NCBI GenBank assembly: GCA_964036045.1
Contig: OZ038382.1
Span: 100,008,357 to 100,072,356, forward strand
DNA from: Eutreptiella sp. 'Long Island Sound 2002'
Lineage: Eukaryota; Euglenozoa; Euglenophyceae; Eutreptiales; Eutreptiaceae
Direction of reading: 5' to 3'
Length of the DNA stretch: 64,000 bases
Part shown: positions 30,328-41,804 of the stretch, one piece after another
Numbering within the stretch: the first letter of the stretch is position 1
Layout of the letters: every line of letters starts with the position of its first letter
Notes under the pieces: generated by a model
The model's input: the letters and a program-made list of their open reading frames with translations, nothing else
What the model was told of the DNA's origin: nothing
The model's database searches: none
Made by a program: the position numbers and the translations under genes

Positions 30328-33182
30328 CTACCGGCCATCGAACTTGCCCACCTGCAACATCTTGTGCAGCGGCCCCGACAGTTCTGCATACATCCGGACA
30401 TAGCCCGAATAGTAATTGCAGAACCCCATGAAGGATCGGAGTTCGCTGATGGTCTGGGGCTTTTCCCAGTGGTGCAGGGACGCCAGTTTCCCAGGCATGG
30501 GACGGCGTTGCCCGTGACCAACCACGTGACCCGCGAACTCCACTTCCTTCACGAATAGTGAGGCTTTAGTGGGCTTGCACACCATGTTGTGCTTGTCCAA
30601 TTCACTGAGCACTCGGCGCAGATCCTTCTCATGCGCGTCGATGAGCTCGTCCTCAGTCATGTTCTCCGTGCGGGACCCGATGATGATGTCATCCACGAAG
30701 GGATCGGCACAGTCCCGGACTGGACCGAGTAGGTCCTCCATCATGCGCTGGAAAGCGGTGTTGCCATTCTTGGCGCCCATAGGCACCACTTCCCACTGCA
30801 TGGGCCCCAGCAGCGTCGACATCGCTGTGCAGTGCCTGGAGTCCGGGTGTAGCGGCATCTGGTGATAACCGTGTTTCAGGTCCAACACCGTGAAGATCCG
30901 CTTTTTCTGTTGTTTTTGGAGGATGGAGTCGATCAGGGGAAGCGAGTACGAGTCGTGCGCGGTTTGCTCGTTCAAACCTCTGTAATCAACCACCAACCTC
31001 CACTCGCCCTTGCCCTTCTTGGGCACGATGAAGGCTGGGCTGGCCCAATCACTGTCGGAGGGTTCGATCCATCCCCGCTCAATGAACTCGGCCAACAACT
31101 TCTTCATGGCCTCGGCCCGATCGCCCTGAAGTTGGTACTCCCGATGACGATAGATCTTGGGGTTCGGCTTCAGCTTGATCCTCGCTGTGCCAAACCTTCC
31201 ACGATCTGGAGGGTTCTTGTTGGTGACGCCACTGAATATCCGCGGATAGGCTTTGATCAGCCTCTCCTTCAGCTCGGCGACCTTCGGGTTCTCCTGGGCC
31301 TCTTCAGCCGCTTGCTTCGGTATCGATACAACCGAACGCACTGCGGTATAGGCCTCTTCCGGGTCCGAATCCGACTTCTCCTCGTCCGATATGCCGTCTT
31401 CATCGTCGTGGGGTGCACTTCCCACCGATAATGTTCGAAAATTTGCGGCCTCGGGCTGGTGACTGTCGCTATCGACACCCATTCTCCGAAAACTCCATGT
31501 TGGTGGGTCCGACCCAACCGGACCATCGTATTGGTCCGCGATGTGATCCATGACCCTCGCCACGAACTCATCCTTCTCGTACTTGCCGGTGAACAACATC
31601 CTGTCATCCCACCAATGCGGAGATGTGACCATGGCCCGCCTCTTCTTGGCTGCCACACGGTGGTGCATCCCCATTCGCATGTAGTTGACGACGTCGTCGA
31701 TCTCGGCGTGGGACAGGACGTCAATGCCATCCACTGGCTGATCCGTCCCCTCCTTGGGCTCAAACATGACCTTCATGGGCACCGCCTCCAGCCTACAGAT
31801 GAGTGCTTCATCACCCGTGGGCTGGGCTTGCGCCCCATCCACCAGGAAAGCCTTGGTACCCCACGCTTGACCCGGGGAGGGCATTGATACACCCTTGGCG
31901 TCGATGAACAGCTCCTCCTCTGGCCCGAATGACATCTCGTTCAGGGTGATGGAGTCCAGCGTCGACTTGAGACCCTCCAGCGGACATGGGGTGAATCCTA
32001 TGCCGGTTATCACCAGGATCCCCTTCGCCCTATCCGCGATGATCTTCTCCATCGTACGTCTGGTATTGTCCAGGGAGCCATGCCAATACATGGGTCCCCA
32101 CTCCTTCAAACCCCAATGCCTGTGCCAGGCTGAGTCTCCTCGATGCCAATGGCTCCTACACTTCCGCAGAAGTGGGGCATCCCGGGAAGCGAAGACGTCC
32201 GTCTCGGGCACTTCCGCTCCCAGCGTCTGAATCATCCTGGCGTACACTTGCGGTGCCATTCCATACTCCGTGAGCTGAACTCCACGGTCTCCTCTGGACT
32301 TGGCACCCACAGCTTGCACCGCTTGGACGATCCGATCCTCTTCCTCAGCATTCCATTGGGATGACCCGCATGCATAGTCCATGGACAGCCATGTTAGGCA
32401 TTCATCATCCTCCCGGACCAGCGTTGCACGATGGGGAAGAGCTCCAATGGCATTTGCCACCATGAAGTCATACCCCATGATCATATCCCAATCAGTAATG
32501 TCGGCCACATAGAAGTTCCCAGATAGAGTGCTTCTCTTCGCCTGATAAGGGCGGTTCAAGCGCTCATGCTCCCAGAATTCCATACTGATGGTGGCCTCAT
32601 GGGTGCCGCCACCCATAATCTCTCCGTTGGCGACCTTCAGGCGGACCGGTCTCCGGCTGGGCTGCAGGAATTCCTCCTTGAACAACCCTCTCTGGGCAGG
32701 CTCACCTGGGCACCCGTATCCACTAACACATCCACCACCTTCTCCTCTCGTCCGCACCGTACTCGCACTTTCAAGTGCAACTGCCGCTCGTCGCCATGAG
32801 GTGTATGGACGACTCTCACGGCATGCAACTCTAGCACGTCCGGGTGCATTAGGACTTCAAGGGTGTGGTCCCGGATAGTGTAGATCTTGGGTTGGTCCTG
32901 CCCGTCCACGGGGCTCTCCCTGGTCGCTCCTTCCTTCTTGCCATGTCCCGTACCCACATGTACTGCCCTTGGCAGGGCGCTCCAGGGGTTGGGAGTGGCG
33001 AAACTCAGTGGTTTTGGCTCTTCTGGAGCCTTGTTCGGCACCCGATGTGCCTTCGCTTTCTCAGGGATTCCACTGATTTTTCGCCGGAGAGACGTCCGAG
33101 GTCCCACTCCCGTGGGGGCTCCTCTACACTTGGCTTCCCGCGGCCCTTTCCGGCTGCGACCCGCCAGGACTTTGTCCACCAC
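30328..33182 (-). pseudogene. pol: E3 Pol: protease, degenerate Dam-like domain, RT
   Basis: The protease begins in one frame (DVLVDTGAQVSL, about 32737) and continues after a frameshift near 32700 with EFLQPSRRPVRLKVANG and IMGYDFMV. A Dam-like region lies at 31836-32202: TDVFASRDAPLL at the start, AFLVDG at the end, but WYWHGSLDNT-type sequence where E1 and E2 have NPPF, so catalysis is probably lost. RT: WRLVVDYRGLNEQT, VLDLKHGYHQMPLH, VPMGAKNGNTAFQ and catalytic FVDDIIIG. The frame ends in TAG at about 30328. The gag and protease frames overlap by about 59 bp and differ in phase. Confidence 0.85.
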
Positions 33183-36121
33183 GTTGCTGGGCTTTGAGTT
33201 CCTCCAACGTCCTCAACATATCCTCAGCAACCTCCTCCATCGACCTCACTCGTCGGTCTTGGCCAGGTCCACCACCATAGCCTCTTCCTCCGCCTTTTCC
33301 TTGGCCTTTGCCTTGGCCTTTTCCCCCGTCCCCGCCCTTCGCCTTCCAATCGGAAATCCGCTGCTCCTTGGGCTTCTTCTCGGGGTGGGCGGCGAAGTAG
33401 GCCTTCTTGTCCGCCTCATACACCTTGCACTGACGGTGGTCGTGTGCGTGGTTGTTTCCCTTGCCATAACAGACCCAGCACCCGTCGTGCTGAGACCTGT
33501 ACTCTCGGAACGAGAGCGGTGGGTTCCCGATCCTTACTGGCTCTTTGCCCTTCTTGGGTCCCACCTGGCTCCATCTGGACCGATCCTGCCCATTGTTCCT
33601 CACGTTGTGCGCCACAAACGCGAAGAAATGGGCCTCCTCGTGATCCTCCTGGGACCAGTGGTCTTGGCCACTTCCACTACCAATATCCGCGGAGTTGGCC
33701 GTGTCCTCCTGGATCTCCCGATGATGGCGGTCTTCTCGGTGGCCATGTTGATCCTGCACGTGAGCCTCGTTCTTCGCATTGAGCTTCAACTCCACCGTGA
33801 TGTACTTCACGATCTCGTCCAGGCTCATGCAGGCGAAGATGACCTGCATCCTCAGCGGCTCCCCGCGCCTCCACTCCAAGTTGTTGAGGCGCAGCAACCT
33901 TTGCCCCATGGAGTCTCCAAACACCTCCACGTACACGGCGTTCTTCAGTCCCAACATCCGGTTGGGTTCGCCCAGGTTCCTCCTGAAGAACTCCATGATA
34001 CCCGCATGGGTATCCTCCGCCGCCATGATCCTCACCGCCACCCGCTTCTTGGCGCGTTTCTTCTCCTCGTCCTCCACTCGCCTCTTCCAGTTGCCGGGGA
34101 GGACGTCCTTCAGCAAGTGGCGGATCTCACTGGCCTCGTTCCAGTCTTCCACCAGCTTGAGGCATCTGCGGTACTTCCGCAGATACCGGTTCCACTCCCG
34201 GACCCGCAACTCACCGCGGTCCAGCGGCAGCGGGATGGACCACAAGTCCTCCAGCTTCTGGTTCGGAGCGTCCACCCGCTCCTCATCCTCCAACCACTGG
34301 AGGCAGGCCTGCTCCGTCCTGATCAGTCCTTCCCAGATCTGATCCCGCAGCTCCTCCTTCAGGTCCTGCGCCAGCCGGTGTGGGAATGTCCGGCATACCC
34401 ACTTATCCCGCGGCGCTCCCCGCATCTCGCCGACGACCTCCTCGGCAAAGTCCTCCCAATCCAGGATGAAGTCATCCAGGTTGGAGGGGTTGCCATCGTA
34501 GTAGGGGATTTTGATTCCCCTGAGGTCGTCAATCCTGATGGCGTCTCCGACGTCCCCAGCCACCACTCCACCGAGACGGATACCACCTGTGGCCGGGGGG
34601 TGTGAGTACACTCCCCGTACATCCCTCTCCTCCATGGAGTGCGGTCCAGTTGGGCCTGAACCCATGGGGTTTGGAATGCGGGAAGGACTTGCTCCATCGG
34701 CCGTCCATATCCCCGTATTGGGGTCCTTCGCCCACAGGTTTCCGCCTGGATGACCTCGACCATGTCCGTCGGCGCTTCCCATGGTTCGCCCCTGCATGGT
34801 CTGGCTCTGGATCTCGTCTTCCGCATAAACTACCATGTTCGTCGTGATCGGTAGATTCTGGGCGGCATGGGACATCTGTACCGTCAGGCTCCTCGGGTCC
34901 GTGCCTACGTGCCCTTCCCGCATGGACCCAGCCGGTGCCGTGTGTTCCCCGAGCATTGTGGATTCGCTGAACATGGGAACAAACGGCAGCGCACCCGCTC
35001 CACCAGCTCTGCCGCGGCCGGCTTTGCCGGGAGCTCCGGACCCGAGGCGAGGGTCTGTAGCTCCTCTAGCCTTTTCAGGCGTCCCGACATGTCCTCCACC
35101 AAGTGGAGGAGGCTGTCCACCACTCGCTGCTGCTTCTGCAGGGCCAGCTCCAGATTCTCCCGGTACCGGTCCCGTTCCCCTCGCAGCTCCTCCATATCTT
35201 TCTCCGCGGCCGACTGGTCATCCAGGATCCCGGCGACGTCCGTCTCTAGGCCGTCCTTCGCGTTGTCCAGGCTGTCGAGGCGGTGCACGATGGCGTCCAT
35301 CCCCATCTTCGGGTACTTGCCCATGAGGAAGGACACGTGCTCGCAGTGGCACGCGGCGTGCTTTCAGCGCATCCCGCGGTTCCCGGCGCCTCAGACTCAT
35401 CGCCCATGGGCGTATCGCCTATGGCGTCCGTCTCTGGTCCCGTGTGCCGGGACACAGGTGCCGTCCGGGCCCTGGCTGGCCTCTCCAAGCCCTCGGCGTC
35501 GTGCTTCAGGGCGGGCTCGGGCGCCGTATGCGCCCTGGCGATCGGCGCGGACATCTCGGACTCCGAAGGTGGCTCGTAGGCTGTCCGATAGCCCTCGGAG
35601 TGCCCCTCGGTTTTCCACAGCCTGACCGGGCTGGGGTCCGTGTCCATAGCCCCTTCGTCCCTTGCCGCGGACTTGGATGACCCGCGCTTCCGGTAGCGCC
35701 GGGCCCGTCCTCCACTGCTGCCTGAATGGCAGGCCTCATCAGAGTCCTCCGCGGCGGAGCGGAGGTTGCATGCCTTTCGGCAGCGATGCTCACACATGGA
35801 GACCAGGTCCTCCATGTCACGTCCTCCTCTTCCCGAATGTCGTACTTCTCTTCGGGCTTCAACTTCCGGAGTTCGCCATGCTCTTGAACGTCTCGGTTCT
35901 TCTATGGCTCCAATCTCCGGCGTGGTCTCCACCGAGTCCACAATACGCACCCGGGGCGTACTTGGGCAGGGCTCATAAGGGTCCAAGTCCCCGGGTCGGC
36001 GGTAGGTAGGGGCAGCAGGTAAGCCTCTGCTACCATAAAAAAGGCCCCTACCAGGACCGGCCCCCGCTGTGCCCCTTCTGCCTGTAATCCCTGCTGATTT
36101 GCTCCTGATCAATGCTTGCAT
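33124..36121 (-). pseudogene. gag: E3 Gag polyprotein, broken by two frameshifts
   Basis: Three collinear frames. The first (36121 to about 35360) starts with an ATG inside the LTR and passes through the primer-binding site as YGSRG. The second (about 35390-34990) has a coiled-coil-like stretch (EKDMEELRGERDRYRENLEL). The third (about 34980-33124) has a capsid-like domain (IKIPYYDGNPSNLDDFILDW onward). It also has a Cys/His cluster CWVCYGKGNN...HDHRQC, with wider spacing than a standard CCHC knuckle, and a Gly/Lys-rich tail (GKGQGKGQGKGGGRGYGG). The frame changes near 35370 and 34980. It ends in TAG followed by AGG AGC. A plus-strand open frame over 32887-34605 is an antisense shadow. Confidence 0.8.
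36024..36035 (-). promoter_or_regulatory. E3 primer-binding site
   Basis: Minus-strand TGGTAGCAGAGG, identical to the E1 site and in the same phase relative to the gag codons. It fixes the inner end of the E3 5' LTR at about 36036. Confidence 0.7.
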
Positions 36122-38294
36122 TTCTCAAAGTCCCGGGTCCAAAATCGAAAAATATAGAAAATCGAAAATACAATCCCCCTTCAACCCTGAACAGCAATCA
36201 GATCCCACAAATGCAGCAATAACCCGATTCACAATCCAATCCACGATGCGGGCTTCCATTCAGCACACCGGTCCTCCCACGGTGGCGGGCATGTACAAGA
36301 ATTGCACCAAGGAAGAAAGCCCTGAAATTGGCATATGAACACAAATAAAGCAAAGTTGGGGAAAGAGGTAAACATACAAATTCACAGCCATAAACCCCTC
36401 ATTCCCTGGACTCAAGACCTTCCCCTGACTCACCAACATATTGCCCTGAACCAGGTCAAATGAGATGGCTGAATGCCATGTGTCACAAGTCACTACACAA
36501 ACCCTAAAAATGTGTTCACCCCCAAGCCTCTAAATCCTAGCCCAATGCGGGAGGTGGCGTGTCATGGCTTAGAGTGGCATTCAGGACCATGCCCTACCCT
36601 GACATACCCTTGGTTGGACTTGAAGTCAAATGGGCTTGGAGAACTGCCCCATGAAGATGACCTCACAACATGGCAAAATCAGGCAAATCACACCATATTG
36701 CCCAAAATTCAATTATATACTCAAAATTCCATATGGCAAATACCCAAATGCTCCATGCATGTGTCAAACCGGAAAGTAATATACAAGGGTGAGATAGACC
36801 AAGGGTGCATGCCCAAGAATATCCCATCATTGGCTCTGAAACCTCTCCGGTTATGTACATGGCATGCTTCACAAGTCAGCTCATGAGTTTGAGAGCTAAT
36901 TTTGTGAGGCCTCGTGTGCCAAGTCAAAGTGACCACGCGATCTGGCATATGGTGAGGTTCAACAACGAAGCATATGCCAACATATAAGCAACATACCATA
37001 GTTCACAGATCTCTAGACACTTTACTGTTAGCCGACCAGTTGAGCACATAAAACACAAAAATGAGCATAAAATGAGGTCAAATACATGAAAATATGTCCA
37101 AATACAAAGTTGTCATGATAATATATCTCTATGCTCACCCATGATATCCACTCATGGTTCAATACACAAACGATAAGAACCTTTTGCAAACAATTCCCCC
37201 ACTTGGATCCCCAATCAGGCGCATGGAGATACCTTCGCCACTCATATCTACATGCCCCATGAAAATGGGAGTGCACTCATGGATCTCTTTGCCAAACGTA
37301 CCATGAGCAATACATACGCGGTAGACTTGGTCTAGCGCTTTGAATTCCACAATTGAGACATGGGCAAAACCCTTGTCACGTATGGCTCCCCATCTCTTCG
37401 GCAACACGAAGATATATAACATGGGCGTGAGCATATCAAGACATATACCATGCATATAAAACATACCCTCAAAGGTGGCTCCCACCATGATATGCCATGT
37501 CCCTCCATGGACATAACTTTACGTTAAAAATACGTAGGAACCCAAAGAAAAGATGCTATGCAACCCCAACACTCACGCAGTACACTAGAAAGTCGCAATA
37601 AAATATTCGGTTGCACGGTCCAAGAGTTATATATCACTTTATACCCTCTTGACCATTATCCCTTACTATACCGGGCATGTGTACACACCAAAAGCGTTTG
37701 ATGCTTCACAAATTAAGTTGAGACCAAGGCGCTTGCAACGCAACCTTCCTTATTCTCTTTCCTCGCACTCGCTCGTAGATATGGCCCTTCAAAGTGGTCC
37801 CACGACTCACTTTTGTTTCCCTTGTATCTCCAAGTCAAATGGGTGGCAGGTATAAGGGAAACCTGATTCGGGCAAAGGGAAAAGAGTATGACCACTCGAA
37901 GAAGACCAAACCAAGTGCGGCGATGTTGAAGTCGAAAATCTTATTTCGACATCGCGAAAAATTCGGAATAAAACTTCGAGTGCATATTTAGAAAATTGCG
38001 GAAGCAACGAACCCTTTGCTGATGAAATCTGACCCTTCATCGGGGTTTCCGCCAAAATATCTGGAAATAACAGTTAACCAATCGGTTAACGCAAAATCGC
38101 GATCCAACTGACAGTCGCCGATACATTGACCATCAGAACGAAAGGCTGAAAAATTACGGAAACATTATGATAATAAAACCCTGTTGATTCCTGATATTCC
38201 GATATATAAATCTCCGCTGGCGGCGCCTCGGTACTGAATATGGCTGCTCATAGCCGGAATGGCCGAACCTATCACACTATCACATCAGGTTAGG
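36036..38294 (-). repeat. E3 5' LTR, truncated at its outer end
   Basis: The inner end is set by the primer-binding site, and 37581-38294 is shared with the 3' LTR copy. The stretch 36130-37580 is AT-rich with no gene and no partner in the window, as expected if the 3' copy lost it. At 38294 the LTR breaks into satellite (GGTTAGG then CAAATTTTGG); GG is shared by both partners. A full LTR would be about 2.4 kb. Confidence 0.6.
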
Positions 38295-40904
38295 CAAATT
38301 TTGGTTCACACGCATGCTGTAAATTGGATTCTCGTGATTTGTGTGCCACTAAAACCTGCTTCTCTGTATTCGGCACCCTCAAAAAAGGAGGGCTGGGGCT
38401 CCAACTGCTTCTCTAAAGCCAAGGAACTCAATTTTTGACCAAAAAACGGCCATTTTGGGCCGTTTCTGCATGAAAAATGGCACATTTTTGGGCATACACA
38501 TGCTTTAATTTTTGTTTTCGTGATCTGTGTGCGACTATAGCATTCCGTCGCATCCAGCATCCACCGAATATATGGGGGGTCTTCAAATTCTTTTCTGAGG
38601 CCCGAAAAACTGCATTTTCAACTTACAAACGGGCATTTTTCATGAAAAATGGCAACCTTTTGTGCATACGTATGCTGTAAATTGTACTTTTGGGAATGGT
38701 GTGCCCCTACAACCTGCTCTGTCATATCCATCCCCTCAGAATAGGGGGGCTGGGCTTCAAATGCTTCTATGAAGCAAAGAAACTAAATTTTTGACCAAAG
38801 AACGGCCTTGCGGTAAATTGTGTTTTTGTGATCTTTGTGACCATTCAATGTGCTTTTTGGCATTCAGCGCCCTCACAATAGTAGAGAGCCCAAAAATCTC
38901 AAAGAGGCCATTTTTGCCCGTTTTTTTTATGAAAAATGGCAAATTCTGGTGCATACGGATTCTGGGATTTTGTTTTTGTGATCTGTGTGTGACTATTGGA
39001 TGCAAACTAACACATTGTAGGGACACAGAGACACGCAGACACAATTTACAGCATCTGTTTGTAACAAAATGTGCCATTTATCATGGAATAAATGGCCAAA
39101 AACGGCCGTTCCTTGGTCCAAAATTGAGTTCTCCGGCCTCAGATACGCAATTGAAGACCCTCCGACCCGATATTGAGGACGCTGGATGTGAAAAAGGGAC
39201 TTGCACCCTCAAAAGAGGGGGGGGGGGTATTCAACGAATCAATATTTGACCAAAAAGCAGCACTTTTTGGCCGGCTTTGGAAGGAAAATGGGACATCTTG
39301 GTGCTTAAGGATGCTGTAAATTGTGTGAGTCACGATCTGTGTGTCCATTGAATCTCCTTTTTTGCATCTGGGACCCTGATCTGTTCTACGGGGGGCAAAA
39401 CATCATTTTGGACCCATGGTGCAGCCTGAAATAGGGGGGGGGGGGTTTCGCCTTTCTGGCAGTTTTTCAGCAGGAAGGTGGCATAAGTGGATTTCGGGGA
39501 GGGCCCATCAGATTTCAGATTGGCCCATTGGGAGACTAGGGAGACCCTTGCAACCAGCATGCTCAAAATGAGGGATGGGGGGGTGGAACGGCCTGTCTAA
39601 GGCCAAGAAGAACAGTTCTTTCTCTCGAGCTGCTTGTCTGAAACAAGAGACTCATGTTTTGACCAAAAAACGCCATTTTTGGCCGCTTTTCATTGAAAAT
39701 GGCAAATTTTGGTGCACACGCATGCTGTAAATTGTATTTTCGTGATTTCTGTGCCCCTACAACCTGCTTCTTCGTATCCAGCACCCTCAAAAAAGGAGGG
39801 CCGGGGCTTCAACTGCTTCTCCAAAGCAAAGAAACTCAATTTTTGACAAAAACACGGCCATTTTGGGCCGTTTCTTCATCAAAAATGGCACATTTTTCGG
39901 GCATACACATGCTTTAATTTTTGTCTTCGTGATCTGTGTGCGACTATAACAGTCCGTCGCATCCATCATCCACCAAATATATGGGGAGTCTTCAAATTCT
40001 TGTCTGAGGCCAGAAAAACTGCATTTTCAACTTACAAACGGGCATTTTTCATGAAGAATGGCAACCTTTTGTGCATACGCATGCTGTAAATTGTATTTTT
40101 GGGAATGGTGTGCGCCTACAACCTGCTCTTTCATATCCAGCCCCTCAAAATAGGGGGGCTGGGCTTCAAATGCTTCTCTGAACCAAAGAAACTAAATTTT
40201 TGACCCGAGAGCGGCCGGGCGGTAAATTGTGTTTATGTGATCTTTGTGCCCATTCAATGTGCTTTTTGGCATCCAGCGCCCTCACAATAGTAGAGAGCCC
40301 AAAAACCTCAAAGCGGCCATTTTTGCCCGGTTTTTTTATGAAAAATGGCAAATTTTGGTGCATACGGATGCTGGGATTTTGTTCTTGTGATCTGTGTGTG
40401 ACTATGGGATGCAAACCAACACATTGTAGGGACACAGAGACATGCAAACACAATTTACAGCATCTGTTTGTAACAAAATGTGCCATTTATCATGGAATAA
40501 ATAGCCAAAAATCACCATTTTCGGTCCGAAATTGAGCTCTCTGGCCTCAGATACGCAATTGAAGACCCTCCGACCCTATTTTGAGGGTGCTGGATGTGAA
40601 AAAGCGTGTTGCACCCTCAAAACAGGGGGGGGGTATTCAACTACTTCTGCAAAGCAAAGACAAATCAATATTTGACCAAAACGCAGCCCTTTTTGGCTGG
40701 CTTTGGAAGGAGAATGGGAGATCTTGGTGCTTACAAATGCTGTAAATTATGCTGGTCACGATCTGTGTGTCCATTGAATCTCCTCCCTCGCATCCAGGAC
40801 CCTGACCTGTTCTACAGGTGGCAAAACAACATTTTGGACCCATGGTGCACCCTGAAATAGGGAGGGGGGGCTTTTTGGGCCTTTTGTGGCAGTTGTTCAG
40901 GATC
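38295..40904. repeat. Higher-order satellite, right arm
   Basis: The same unit as at 2190-5051; the landmark CCTTGCAACCAGCA recurs at about 39547. Starts in mid-unit at the E3 junction. Apparent plus frames at 38791 and 40200 align with those in the left arm and are part of the repeat. Confidence 0.9.
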
Positions 40905-41271
40905 AAAGTGGCATAAGTGGATTTCGGGGAGGTCCCGTGAGATTTCAAGTTGGTCAAGGTTCTCCCTAAGGTTGGTTTGGCCTTAACAAAACAACCACAT
41001 GTGACCCTAAATGGTGGTGCATCAAGATTATGGAGTGACGGGTGCCAACATTGCCCCAAAACAGCCATATTTGCCCGATTCAACTTGTGATTCTCGCATA
41101 AGTAAATTTGGGGGAGGTATCATGAGATTTCAAATTGCTCATGGTTGTTGCTAAGGTTACGTTGGCCTTGGCAAAACACCATATGTGACCCTACATCCTC
41201 TTGCATCAACACATATCAACGGCGGGTGCCAAAATTCTCTCAAAACAGCCATATTTGCCCTTGTTGACGGT
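40905..41271. repeat. Satellite-edge sequence, paralogous to 49020-49330
   Basis: GTGGCATAAGTGGATTTCGG through CAAAACAGCCATATTTGCCC is found again at about 49015-49345. It marks the left part of a segmental duplication that continues into the gene remnant. No gene is visible here. Confidence 0.75.
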
Positions 41272-41660
41272 TCATTCTAGTATAAGCTGAAAGCCTGAAC
41301 ACATGGCAGATAAATCTGTTGGATTCTTATCCCATACAGACGCAGACACATGTAGCTTGTGTAGGGTCTTCTGACACTGCTTTACCACAATGGGGTTTAC
41401 CCATGGGTATTTGGAAATATACCTGGCATTATCTTGCAAAATTAAGTCTTGAATTATCGATTTCGGAAGAACGGGGAAAATATTGACCGATTCAGTGGAT
41501 CTCTGAAACTGTTCATGTAGCCTCTCTGTTGACTTCTCCACAAAAACATGTGTAGGAAGTGCAACCTTTCTGGCATCTTGTAGAAACACCGCCGGTATAT
41601 GCTCCGGACGCAATGTACTCCATTGGTCTGGGGTTCTGCACACAAGCTGCTGTTGTCCAG
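41272..41660 (-). pseudogene. Gene remnant exon A, copy 1 (unknown product)
   Basis: Minus-strand exon beginning after an acceptor-like CCTTCTCTTTTTGCAG at 41661-41676. It codes for an unrecognised protein segment with QDNARYISKYPWVNP and CQKTLHKLHVSASVWDKN. The frame is open to TGA at 41272. Copy 2 (49331-49755) is collinear and keeps the acceptor, which supports a real exon. No family was recognised. Upstream in the gene lies the minisatellite intron, then exon B. Confidence 0.5.
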
Positions 41661-41804
41661 CTGCAAAAAGAGAAGGAAAAGTCTCCTTAGGGCATGACAC
41701 GTGCACTTAGCAGGTTGCATGGCCGTCTTCAAGAGTTCTCTAGATCTCTGTGAGGCACAGGTAAACAAGTGCAGTACTGGCCTGTCACCTACGGTCGCTA
41801 GCCG

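Larger units (their letters stand above)
26846..38294 (-). mobile_element. E3: Ty3/gypsy chromovirus-like LTR retrotransposon, both outer LTR ends lost
   Basis: Minus-strand element: partial 5' LTR (38294-36036), primer-binding site (36035-36024), gag (from 36121), PR/Dam-like/RT (33182-30328), RNase H/IN/chromodomain (30305-28007), polypurine tract and partial 3' LTR (27663-26846). The shared LTR part (37581-38294 versus 26846-27558) differs at about 29 of 713 sites, so E3 looks older than E1 and E2. No target duplication is visible because both outer ends are missing. Confidence 0.8.

Noticed and set aside
32887-34605. Plus-strand 572-residue open frame
   Set aside because: Antisense to the E3 gag/pol region; it arises from GC-rich codons of the true minus-strand frame and has no recognisable domain.
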